Assembly (NCBI GenBank): GCA_022770525.1
Contig: JALEHN010000066.1
Location: forward strand, 1-64,000
Origin: Clostridiales bacterium
GTDB lineage: Bacteria > Bacillota > Clostridia > Lachnospirales > Lachnospiraceae
Length of the DNA stretch: 64,000 nt
Direction: 5' to 3'
Each line of letters starts with the position of its first letter. Position 1 is the first letter of the stretch. Both the position numbers and the translations under genes were made by a program. The notes below the pieces were generated by a model, which saw nothing but the letters and a program-made list of their open reading frames with translations, made no database searches and had not been told where the DNA came from. Positions 45,371 through 54,068 of the stretch are shown one piece after another.

Positions 45371-47020
45371 TTATCTAAGTAAATGCACTTTTTTAAGAAG
45401 TTTTATAATCATCGTACCCTTTGGCATCTCCAAAAGCTCCTGTTCACTGACGCCGCCAAGCATCACAAGGCTTACGCAATATACGATCACTGCCGCCAGT
45501 ATCGCAATGATTGTCGCCACGGCGCCCGGGCAAAACAGTGCAAATACTTTATAGACCAGCATTGCAGCCGCACCCATGATCACTGCCGCAATGGCCGGTA
45601 TAAGAAATGTCTTTTTCTTCTCCTGAACGTAACCGCAGGCTCTCTTTAAGTCTCTTGAATTTAACAGACAGATAACACCTGCAAATACAATCTTGCTGAC
45701 AACGACACCGTAAACATTCCACTTAAATACAGCAAGCATAATAATCAGCGCCACTGTATGTACTGCCAGCGCGATGGCCGCATTTTTCACCGGCTGCATC
45801 ATTTTGTCCATGCCCTGAAGTGCCGCATTTGTTACGGACGAAAGGCATAAAAGAATAACCGAAAATGCACCGATGCGTAAAAGCATCGCCGGTATTTCAT
45901 TATTCTGCGTGAAGAATAAAAGATCCATAATCGGCCGGGCAAGGGCGATAAAGCCTGCAGCGCACGGAATAATAATCATCATATTAAACCTTGTAATCAG
46001 GTCAATCTTCTGGTGGATCTCTCTTCTTGTGCCGACCTGGATAGCTGCCACAAGGCTTGGCATAAACGATGATGCCAGTGCCGTGGAAATACTGAACGGA
46101 ATGCCGACCATTGTATCATACTGACCGTTTAATAATCCAAGAAGTGATGTATACTCTTTTTCTGTATATCCGAGGCTTGCCATCACATTTGTAAAAAGCC
46201 CCTGATCAAGAATATTTGTAATATTTGAAAGTGTGGAACTTAAAATAACCGGCGCCAGCGTCAGTAATAATACTTTGTAAATCTTTTTATTACTCTCAAC
46301 ACGGCGTGTGCGGTCACGGCGCACCCGCTGTCTGACAATTTTTGTGTATGCCGTATAAAGCAATACTAAAAAAACAAGGGCCGTCAGCGCACCCGCCACA
46401 GTACCGATGGTTCCGCCCGCAGCACTTAAAGCTGCGCCGTAGGACTCACTTTTTGCCCCCTCAGCCATGCCAAGACCGATCTTAAAGAGGAAATAAGCGC
46501 CGATAATACTGAAAACCGCATTAACAATCTGCTCAAGAATCTGTGAGACTGCGGTCGGTATCATCGTTCTGTGTCCCTGGAAATATCCCCTGAAAACGCC
46601 GAGAAAGGCCACGATCAGAATACACGGTGATAATGTCCGCAGCGCATAGACGCTCAGTTCCATTTTAAGGATTTTGCTGCCGATAAACCCGGCGCCGAAA
46701 AATACGATCAGCGTCGCGGCACCGCCGGCGATCACAGCGATCGTCATGGCACTTCTGAACACCCGCTGAGCATTTTTATACTGTCGCTTTGCAAGCCGCT
46801 CTGACACCAGCTTTGAAACAGCCATCGGCATACTGTAAGATGTCAGCATCAGCGCCAGATTATAAACCTGAAAAACGACACCATAGTAGCCGTTGCCTTC
46901 CTCTCCGAGAATATTCGTAAGCGGTATCCGGTATGCCAGACCTATGATTTTTGTTATGATAGCCGCAGCAGCAAGAATCGTTCCCTGCATCAAAAAGCTG
47001 TTTTCTTTTTTCTTTCCCAT
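45371..47020 (-). CDS. MOP-superfamily lipid flippase (SpoVB/MurJ-like)
   Basis: 549 residues with 14 hydrophobic segments. FLMQGTILAAAAIITKIIGLAYRIPLTNILGEEGNGYYGVVFQVY is the typical SpoVB/polysaccharide-flippase start. Members move lipid-linked wall precursors across the membrane. ATG 47018-47020 is used, nine bases after GGAG; an in-frame TTG lies two codons earlier. Its position upstream of FemAB and ATP-grasp genes supports a lipid II role. Confidence 0.88.
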   Translation of the reverse strand: MGKKKENSFLMQGTILAAAAIITKIIGLAYRIPLTNILGEEGNGYYGVVFQVYNLALMLTSYSMPMAVSKLVSERLAKRQYKNAQRVFRSAMTIAVIAGGAATLIVFFGAGFIGSKILKMELSVYALRTLSPCILIVAFLGVFRGYFQGHRTMIPTAVSQILEQIVNAVFSIIGAYFLFKIGLGMAEGAKSESYGAALSAAGGTIGTVAGALTALVFLVLLYTAYTKIVRQRVRRDRTRRVESNKKIYKVLLLTLAPVILSSTLSNITNILDQGLFTNVMASLGYTEKEYTSLLGLLNGQYDTMVGIPFSISTALASSFMPSLVAAIQVGTRREIHQKIDLITRFNMMIIIPCAAGFIALARPIMDLLFFTQNNEIPAMLLRIGAFSVILLCLSSVTNAALQGMDKMMQPVKNAAIALAVHTVALIIMLAVFKWNVYGVVVSKIVFAGVICLLNSRDLKRACGYVQEKKKTFLIPAIAAVIMGAAAMLVYKVFALFCPGAVATIIAILAAVIVYCVSLVMLGGVSEQELLEMPKGTMIIKLLKKVHLLR

Positions 47021-47247
47021 ATACAATGACTCCGTATTTAAATTTCTCTATCTGCCGTAAACAGGCACTGACAAGGAATATACCATGACCTGCCTGTATA
47101 TATTCTTGTTTAAGTATACCATAGAATTTATAAAATACAAGCAACTGTTCATAACCAATCGCCGGGCTGCAGCTGTTAAATCCTCATCGCCGGGCTGCTT
47201 TGCTTTTCACCGCTGCCGCACTTTGCCGGATCAACCATCAAAGAAAC

Positions 47248-49077
47248 CTACAGCTTTTGTGCCTCGATTTTCTCAGCCAGATCGTTTAAGTAAACCCACC
47301 GGTCCATTTTTTCTTCCAGCGCCGCCTCTGCTGCCGCTTTTTCTTTCATCAGATCATTGAGCTTCCCTGAGTTTGTGGCATTGACCATCATATCATCGTC
47401 GATAGCCTTTATTTTTTCTTCCAGTGCTGCGATGTCATCATCAATAGTTTCAAATTCTTTCTGTTCCTTATAAGTAAACTTAAGCTTCGCAGGCCGGTTC
47501 TGCTTCCAATTTTTTGAACCTTCTTTTAAAAGACCATCCTCTGTCTTTTCACCGTTTCTGACCGATGCAGACTTTTTATCTGCAGATGATTGTCCCGCTT
47601 CTGCCATTTTGCGCTGCTTTGCTTCAAGATAATCTGTGTAACCGCCTTCATACTGCACAAGATGACCGCTTTGGTCAAATTCAAAAATACGGTCCACCAC
47701 ATTGTCAAGGAAATATCTGTCGTGAGATACAGTGATGACGATCCCCGCAAAGGAATTCAGATAATCTTCCAGTATCGTCAGTGTCGGAATATCCAGATTA
47801 TTACCCGGTTCGTCCAAAAGCAGTGTATTAATGCCGCCTGACAAAACACCAAGCAGATAAAGCCGTCTTTTTTCTCCGCCGGACAGCTTGCCGATTGGTG
47901 CATACTGCATATCCGGTGTAAATAAAAACCGCTCCAGCATCTGCGATGCACTGATTTTGCCGTCATTGGTCACAATGTATTCCGCAATATCTTTGACATA
48001 GTCTATGACTCTCTGATTCTCATCCATATCCTGCTCTTCCTGAGCAAAATAGCCGATTTTTACTGTTTCTCCAATATCTATACTTCCTGAATCCGGAGTC
48101 ACGATACCGGCAATCATCTTGATCAGCGTTGATTTACCGCAGCCATTTGGACCGATAATGCCAAGCCGCTGATTTTTTAGAACAATATAATCAAAATCAT
48201 CAATGATTGTTTTATCGCCGTATTTTTTGCCGACATGATGCAGTTCAATCGTTTTTTTGCCCATCCTTGTTTTAACAGAATCGATTTCCACATTCTGTAC
48301 CTGCATCGGCGCACTTGTATTTTTTAATACTTCAAGCCGTTCAAGTCTTGCCCGCTGCTTTGTTGTTCTTGCCCGACATCCCCGCTTTGCCCATTCAAGC
48401 TCCATACGCAGAATACTCTGGCGCTTTCTTTCTGTGGCCAGCGCCATTTCCTCACGCTGGGCTTTCAATTCGAGAAACTTTGAATAATTGGAATCATAGT
48501 CATACATTTTGCCAAAACTGATTTCAAGAATCCTGTTCGTCACCTTATCGAGGAAATAACGGTCATGGGTCACCATAATAATCGTTCCTTTAAAAGCCTT
48601 CAGATAATCCTCAAGCCATGCAATCATCTGCTCATCCAGATGGTTTGTCGGTTCGTCAAGAAGAAGTACGTCAAAATCAGACGCCAGCACCTTTGCCATA
48701 GCAACCTTTCGGCGCTGTCCGCCGGAAAGATGGGCCATCAGTGCATCGTAATCATCAATCCCCAGTTTTGTCAGATTACTTTGGACTTTCCAGTTTTCAT
48801 TGTCCGCGCCGTCAAGTGCATAAGACATCACCGTGGCATTCTCGGGAAATTCCGGATTCTGGGCAAGATAAGCAATACGGAGGTTATTCTGACGGATAAT
48901 CTGACCCAAGTCCGGTGTCTCAAGACCTGCGATCATTCGAAGCAGCGTTGTCTTACCTGTGCCGTTCATACCGATAATTCCGATTTTCTGATACTCTTCT
49001 ATACCAAATGAAGCATCATCAAATATAACTTTTTCGCCAAATACTTTACTGATATGTTCTATATTAATAATGTTCAT
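47248..49077 (-). CDS. ABC-F family ATPase (Uup/EttA-like)
   Basis: 609 residues with two ATP-binding cassettes: Walker A GMNGTGKT and GPNGCGKS, signatures LSGGQ and LSGGE, Walker B LLLDEPTNHLD and LLLDEPGNNLD. A linker helix (about 200-250) and a C-terminal Lys/Glu coiled coil (about 530-605) are present. ABC-F proteins act on the ribosome rather than in transport; resistance or translation rescue are the usual roles. ATG 49075-49077 follows GGGAG, and the gene begins two bases after the acetylesterase stop. Confidence 0.93.
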   Translation of the reverse strand: MNIINIEHISKVFGEKVIFDDASFGIEEYQKIGIIGMNGTGKTTLLRMIAGLETPDLGQIIRQNNLRIAYLAQNPEFPENATVMSYALDGADNENWKVQSNLTKLGIDDYDALMAHLSGGQRRKVAMAKVLASDFDVLLLDEPTNHLDEQMIAWLEDYLKAFKGTIIMVTHDRYFLDKVTNRILEISFGKMYDYDSNYSKFLELKAQREEMALATERKRQSILRMELEWAKRGCRARTTKQRARLERLEVLKNTSAPMQVQNVEIDSVKTRMGKKTIELHHVGKKYGDKTIIDDFDYIVLKNQRLGIIGPNGCGKSTLIKMIAGIVTPDSGSIDIGETVKIGYFAQEEQDMDENQRVIDYVKDIAEYIVTNDGKISASQMLERFLFTPDMQYAPIGKLSGGEKRRLYLLGVLSGGINTLLLDEPGNNLDIPTLTILEDYLNSFAGIVITVSHDRYFLDNVVDRIFEFDQSGHLVQYEGGYTDYLEAKQRKMAEAGQSSADKKSASVRNGEKTEDGLLKEGSKNWKQNRPAKLKFTYKEQKEFETIDDDIAALEEKIKAIDDDMMVNATNSGKLNDLMKEKAAAEAALEEKMDRWVYLNDLAEKIEAQKL

Positions 49078-49079
49078 CT

Positions 49080-50615
49080 TCAACCGTTCTCCCTGTCACT
49101 TATTTTAAATTCCCGGTAAAATGGCATCGCCGGCAGTCCCGCGCTGTTAAACAGATTAACTTCGACATAATCCATTTCCGCAAATGATACTGTACATAAG
49201 CCATTGACCTGCCTGTCCACAGTGATGGATAAACAATCCCCCTCTGCCTTTGCGGACAGCACCTTCAAATCTTCATGGTTAACAGTCATTTTTAAGCCGT
49301 TCACCTGATCTGAAGTCAGTAAAAGCCCATCACCTGCCCGGTCAAACTTTAACAAAATCGTCTGATTCTTAGCCTCGCAGGATATGCACTTTGGCGGTCT
49401 GCAGACAATGTCTTCCCCATAGACACATCCTCTTGCAAGCAGTGAAAGGCGCTCCCCGACCTCCTTTTTATGCTTCGGATGAATATCCTCATACATTCCA
49501 AGATCCATCACCGATGTCATGTAAACATCACTGACATTTTCTGAAACCATTTCCTGCCTTCTGCGGACTTCAGGATAGTTCTCGCCCGTACACGCAAGCC
49601 ATCGTCCAAACGGCGCCAGCTGTACAATTAAAAACGGCAGATGATCATGCCACGTATCACGCCAGCACTCAATCATCCGTTCCAGAATTTTGTCATACAG
49701 CGGCGCATGGTGTTCATCGGATTCCCCCTGATACCAGAGCACGCCTTTAACCGAAAAAGGCGCGACTTTTTCTACCATCTGATGAAAAAGCCCCGACGGC
49801 CGGTTCTGATGCCATGGCCCCAAAGGTATAAAAGGATCATTGCAGTGTTCTTCCATCCACAGCTTTTGCTGCCTTTCATCAAGGCCGTACATCATCGGCT
49901 TCCATTCGTCCTGATGTTTCGGACTGTCTTCAAAAGCAAAAGCTTCCATCGCTTCATGCCGCAGACTGTCCATGTCTTTTCCAGCCATTTCCCGTGCGTA
50001 TTCCTCTAATATAATATTGTACGGAGTCTCCTTTAAATAAGATTCCTCAATCCACGCACCGGCCGGTGTTCCGCCCCAGTTACATCCGATAATTCCAACA
50101 GGCACATGAATCACGGGCTGCAGTGCTTTTGCAAAACAATACCCCGGTGCTGAAAAGGTTTCCCACGCACTGTCACCTTCAAAAAACCAGTAACCACTGT
50201 CGGAAATGTCCTTTTGCTGGCCTTCAAATGCAAGGCGGGGCACATTAAACATTCTGATTTTTAAGTTTTTCTCTGTTTTTTGTATAGTATCCCACTGGGC
50301 ATCATATCTTAAGAAATACTCCATATTGGACTGTCCTGCCGCAATCCATACATCACCGACGGCAATATCCCGGATCACTTTTTCAGGAAATCCCGGAATA
50401 TCTGTTTTCACAGTCATAAAAAGCCCCTCTGCCGGACCATGGGACGTCAAAAGGCACTGCCACCGATGATTTTTGATCACACATGAAGCCTTCATTTTGT
50501 CAAATACAACTTCGACAACTGCATTTTCCGGTCCCTGACCCCATACAATGATCTGTTTATCTCTCTGAATAACCATATGGTCTTTAAACAATGGCGCAAG
50601 TTCTAAATAATCCAT
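49080..50615 (-). CDS. Sialate O-acetylesterase
   Basis: 511 residues of an SGNH-type esterase. Block I (GDVWIAAGQSNME), GCNWGGTPAGAWIEE, VLWYQGESDEHHA and the catalytic Asp-His region EDIHPKHKKEVGERL are present, flanked by beta-sandwich parts. The family removes O-acetyl groups from sialic acids or plant glycans. No signal peptide was seen, so it acts inside the cell. ATG 50613-50615 follows GAGGTGG. The neighbour downstream is the ABC-F gene, giving no pathway clue. Confidence 0.88.
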   Translation of the reverse strand: MDYLELAPLFKDHMVIQRDKQIIVWGQGPENAVVEVVFDKMKASCVIKNHRWQCLLTSHGPAEGLFMTVKTDIPGFPEKVIRDIAVGDVWIAAGQSNMEYFLRYDAQWDTIQKTEKNLKIRMFNVPRLAFEGQQKDISDSGYWFFEGDSAWETFSAPGYCFAKALQPVIHVPVGIIGCNWGGTPAGAWIEESYLKETPYNIILEEYAREMAGKDMDSLRHEAMEAFAFEDSPKHQDEWKPMMYGLDERQQKLWMEEHCNDPFIPLGPWHQNRPSGLFHQMVEKVAPFSVKGVLWYQGESDEHHAPLYDKILERMIECWRDTWHDHLPFLIVQLAPFGRWLACTGENYPEVRRRQEMVSENVSDVYMTSVMDLGMYEDIHPKHKKEVGERLSLLARGCVYGEDIVCRPPKCISCEAKNQTILLKFDRAGDGLLLTSDQVNGLKMTVNHEDLKVLSAKAEGDCLSITVDRQVNGLCTVSFAEMDYVEVNLFNSAGLPAMPFYREFKISDRENG

Positions 50616-50734
50616 GATTTTCCACCTCATTAACTCTGTAAAAATCCGTTGATCAACATCTTTTAGACCTGATTCTCTGAAATATTCTATCATAATCCCT
50701 GCTTTTTGTCACGGAAATGCATACGAAAACCCTA

Positions 50735-50763
50735 TTTACATCAGCGCTTTAAAGTGCTATAAT
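50735..50763 (+). promoter_or_regulatory. Promoter of the aminotransferase gene
   Basis: TTTACA (50735-50740) and TATAAT (50758-50763) are separated by 17 bp. This implies a 5' leader of about 125 nt before ATG 50896, in which no known riboswitch was recognised. Confidence 0.7.
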
Positions 50764-50895
50764 GTCTTCAGATTTTTCAAGGCAGAATGATGCGCATTCG
50801 TCTCATCGTTTAAGTCACGGTACTTGCAGCCGGTACATAAACCTGCTCTGAATAGATACATCTAAATTAAATATTTACTTCCGGAGGAATTAACA

Positions 50896-52083
50896 ATGAT
50901 TTCAAAACGTCTGCGCGCCTCTTTAGACGGCGCCGTATGCATCAGAGATATTTTTGAAGAGGGAAAGAAACTTGCCGCAATCTATGGCAAAGAAAACATA
51001 TTTAACTTCAGCATCGGCAACCCGAACGTAGAACCGCCGGCCATAGTTAATGAAACTATGAAAGAAGTACTTGATACAGAGGAACCTTTAACCTTGCACG
51101 GCTATCCTGCCAATGTCGGTCATCCGGATGTCCGCCGCTGTGTTGCCGGGCATCTGAACAAAAAGTTTGGTATGCATTATGATGAAAACGGCATCATCAT
51201 GACAAGCGGCGCTGCTTCCGCATTATCTATCCTTTGCAACACATTTTTGGATATTGATGATGAAGTCATCACCTTCGCCCCATATTTCTGGGAATATAAA
51301 AGCTATGTTGAAACCCTTTACGGCAAACTTGTCCCTGCACTGTGCGACCAGAAAACACTTCAGCCGGACCCTGAAACGTTTGAAGCTGCTTTCACACCTA
51401 AAACCCGAATGGTGTTTATCAACAATCCGAATAATCCGACAGGTGCCGTATATACTGAAGAATCTATCAAAAAAGTGGCCGAAATCATGGAACGCAAACA
51501 AAAGGAATACGGTCATCCGATTTACCTGATATCCGATGAACCATACCGACTGCTGGCTTACGGCGGCTTAGAAGTTCCTTATCTGCCGCTGTATTATAAA
51601 AATACGATTGTTGTTTATTCTTACAGTAAAACATTATCCATACCCGGTGAACGTGTCGGCTATATCGCCCTTTCTGATGATGTTGCGGATTATCAGGATA
51701 TTATCGCCGGCATCACCGCATCGATCCGGTATCTTGGCTATGTCAACGCACCGTCACTGCAGCAGAAAATTTTGCTCAAATGTGTTGATGCATCGGTCGA
51801 TGTCAGCATTTATGAAAAGAACAGAGATTTACTCTATCATTCACTGACAGACATCGGTTATGACTGTATCCATCCGGACGGCGCTTTTTATCTGTTTATG
51901 CGCTCTCTTGAACCGGACGACTTCGAATTTTGCCAGAAAGCCAAAGAAGAACGTATTCTTATGGCTCCGGGCACCGCTTTTTCAGGTCCGGGCTTTGTCC
52001 GCATTTCCTACTGTGTGCCTTATGAAGTCGTTGAACGCAGTATACCTGCATTTAAAAGACTCTATGACAAATATCAGAAGTAA
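50896..52083 (+). CDS. PLP-dependent aminotransferase, class I (AspC-like)
   Basis: 395 residues of fold-type I. The substrate motif NNPNNPTGAVY, ISDEPYR and the PLP lysine in SYSKTLSIPGERVGY are intact. The class transfers amino groups between amino acids such as aspartate and 2-oxo acids; the exact substrate is not clear. GGAGGAATT precedes the ATG. It stands alone, followed by a very strong hairpin. Confidence 0.9.
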   Translation: MISKRLRASLDGAVCIRDIFEEGKKLAAIYGKENIFNFSIGNPNVEPPAIVNETMKEVLDTEEPLTLHGYPANVGHPDVRRCVAGHLNKKFGMHYDENGIIMTSGAASALSILCNTFLDIDDEVITFAPYFWEYKSYVETLYGKLVPALCDQKTLQPDPETFEAAFTPKTRMVFINNPNNPTGAVYTEESIKKVAEIMERKQKEYGHPIYLISDEPYRLLAYGGLEVPYLPLYYKNTIVVYSYSKTLSIPGERVGYIALSDDVADYQDIIAGITASIRYLGYVNAPSLQQKILLKCVDASVDVSIYEKNRDLLYHSLTDIGYDCIHPDGAFYLFMRSLEPDDFEFCQKAKEERILMAPGTAFSGPGFVRISYCVPYEVVERSIPAFKRLYDKYQK

Positions 52084-52085
52084 CA

Positions 52086-52131
52086 AAGATGCACTTGTGT
52101 GTCCGCCCAAGCGGACACACAAGTGCATCTT
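52086..52131 (+). terminator. Strong hairpin after the aminotransferase gene
   Basis: Twenty-one-bp perfect stem (52086-52106 with 52111-52131; core GCACTTGTGTGTCCGC) with a four-base loop, starting three bases after the stop codon. The T-tail is weak. The GCACTTGTG..AAGTGCATCTTC..CTCCGC segment is related to the family 1 repeat. Confidence 0.75.
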
Positions 52132-52185
52132 CATCTCCGCTCAGGGACACCTTAATTACAAAAGGCGCCACTGGGCGGTTTCTCT

Positions 52186-52875
52186 CTACATACCTACAGA
52201 TTTAACAAACTCATTTTTCTCAACAAAATCAAGGACAAAGGACCATTCTACTTCTGTGGAATGTTTCAGCAAAAACCTTATCGTGATCGTACTGTTTTTA
52301 TGTTTGACAACATGGCACTTTTTCACATTCAGATCAAGCTTTCCAAGCTCCTCCTTTAATTTATCCAATACCCCCGGTTCATTGTAAACCGTCACAAGAA
52401 GTGAATCCATCACAAAACTTTCCGCGATATTTGACCGGTGAAGACTGAAGTGTACAACAATAATCATCATTGTCGACACCAGACTGACTGTATACATACC
52501 GGCGCCGGTCGCAAGACCGACACCTGCGGTTGCCCATATGCCTGCTGCAGTTGTAAGTCCTTTAACCGTATCATTTTTAAAAAATATAACACCGGCACCA
52601 AGGAAACTGATACCCGTAATGACCTGAGAAGCAATTCTTGAAGCATCAAGCTGAATCGAATCATAAACAACCACATCGAAAAATCCGTACTTTGAAACAA
52701 TCATCACAAGCGCCGCACCGATCGCCACAATGACATGGGTTCTGATTCCTGCCTCCTTCTGCTTCTTTGTCCGCTCAAGTCCGATCAGAGCCCCGCAGAA
52801 ACCGGCGAGCAAAAGCCTTGCAATATAACCCAGTGACCCAGTAATATCCTGAAGTGCAAAATCTAAAAAAGTCAT
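52186..52875 (-). CDS. MgtC/SapB-family membrane protein
   Basis: 229 residues. Four to five hydrophobic segments carry the family motifs GALIGLERTKKQKEAGIRTHV and GISFLGAGVIF with GLTTAAGIWATAGVGLATG, followed by a C-terminal ACT-like domain. The family is linked to Mg2+ homeostasis and virulence in other bacteria. The nearest gene upstream is a divergent LysR regulator. Confidence 0.9.
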   Translation of the reverse strand: MTFLDFALQDITGSLGYIARLLLAGFCGALIGLERTKKQKEAGIRTHVIVAIGAALVMIVSKYGFFDVVVYDSIQLDASRIASQVITGISFLGAGVIFFKNDTVKGLTTAAGIWATAGVGLATGAGMYTVSLVSTMMIIVVHFSLHRSNIAESFVMDSLLVTVYNEPGVLDKLKEELGKLDLNVKKCHVVKHKNSTITIRFLLKHSTEVEWSFVLDFVEKNEFVKSVGM

Positions 52876-53078
52876 TTTACGCCCCCCAATACTTTAATTC
52901 TCGCTTTACTATATCAATTTTTAATGATAAAATCAAATTATATTTTTTTACTTTTACATAAATATTTTTTATACAATATAAGTATCACGGAATCAGCTGT
53001 TTGATACGATACACAATACCATGAAGGAGCGTTTTGTGGATATGCCACTTTATTATAATACCGGAAAAGGAGTTTTTT

Positions 53079-53981
53079 ATGATTGATTCCAAGTTTACCA
53101 CATTATTGACAGTTATCAAAACAGGCAGTTTTACAAAAGCAGCAGAAATGCTCAGTCTGACACAGCCTGCCATCAGCCATCATATCCACAGTCTGGAAAG
53201 TGAATACAAGATTCAGATGTTTTATACAAAAGGCAGAAAGTTAAAACTGACACCGGAGGGTAAAATTCTTGAAAAATATGCTAAAAAGCAGCAAAGCCTG
53301 TACAAATCCATGCTTAAAGAACTTAAAGAATGTGCCGAAGGCGAGCGTCCGTTTAAAATCGGCCTTACACCCACAGCAGAAAACAATCTCGTTCCCAATG
53401 TGATTGCCCGCTACTGCACAGCTCATCCGGAAATAAAAATATCAATCATTTCGGATACGATTAAAAAACTGCATACAAAGCTTATTAACCGCGAACTGGA
53501 CTTTGCCATCATCGAAGGTTCAATATCAGATTCCGAGCTGGAAAGCCGGCTTTTATCCACCGATTATCTCTGCCTTGTTGTATCGCCCAAACATCCTTTT
53601 GCCAATGTTTCAGAGGCCTCTCTTGAGGATATTAAAAGACTGCCGCTGATCATGCGCCCCCAGTCCGCAGGTACACGTCAGCTTTTTGAATCCTTTCTTT
53701 CGGTCAATAACGAGACATTAAAAAATTTCAATATCATGATGGAAATCGATAACGTAAGCACCTTGAAAGCTTTAGTTATGTCCAATGTCGGCGCCTCCAT
53801 CGTCGCCCACAGTTTCTGCATCACTGAGGCCAGGCAGGGACGCCTGAACATTATTCCGATCAAAGACCTGAACATCAGCCGTGAAATTAACATCATCTAC
53901 CATAAAGATTTCATGCATACACCTGTTATTGACGAATTGTGTGCGCTCTATGGCGATGCATTACTGTACACAGGCATGTAA
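53079..53981 (+). CDS. LysR-family transcriptional regulator
   Basis: 300 residues: an N-terminal winged helix (LLTVIKTGSFTKAAEMLSLTQPAISHHIHSLE) and a LysR substrate-binding domain (about 90-300). ATG 53079 follows AAAGGAG. It is divergent from the MgtC gene with a 200-bp AT-rich gap, the usual layout for a regulator and its target. The effector is unknown. Its 3' end runs into a segment resembling the family 2 repeat. Confidence 0.92.
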   Translation: MIDSKFTTLLTVIKTGSFTKAAEMLSLTQPAISHHIHSLESEYKIQMFYTKGRKLKLTPEGKILEKYAKKQQSLYKSMLKELKECAEGERPFKIGLTPTAENNLVPNVIARYCTAHPEIKISIISDTIKKLHTKLINRELDFAIIEGSISDSELESRLLSTDYLCLVVSPKHPFANVSEASLEDIKRLPLIMRPQSAGTRQLFESFLSVNNETLKNFNIMMEIDNVSTLKALVMSNVGASIVAHSFCITEARQGRLNIIPIKDLNISREINIIYHKDFMHTPVIDELCALYGDALLYTGM

Positions 53982-54068
53982 TTCGGTATTTACCCTTGAA
54001 AATTCTATTTTTCCATGTATAATAAGTATGGCAGTTAAGAGAAAAAAAGTTTTAATAAGGAGTTATCT

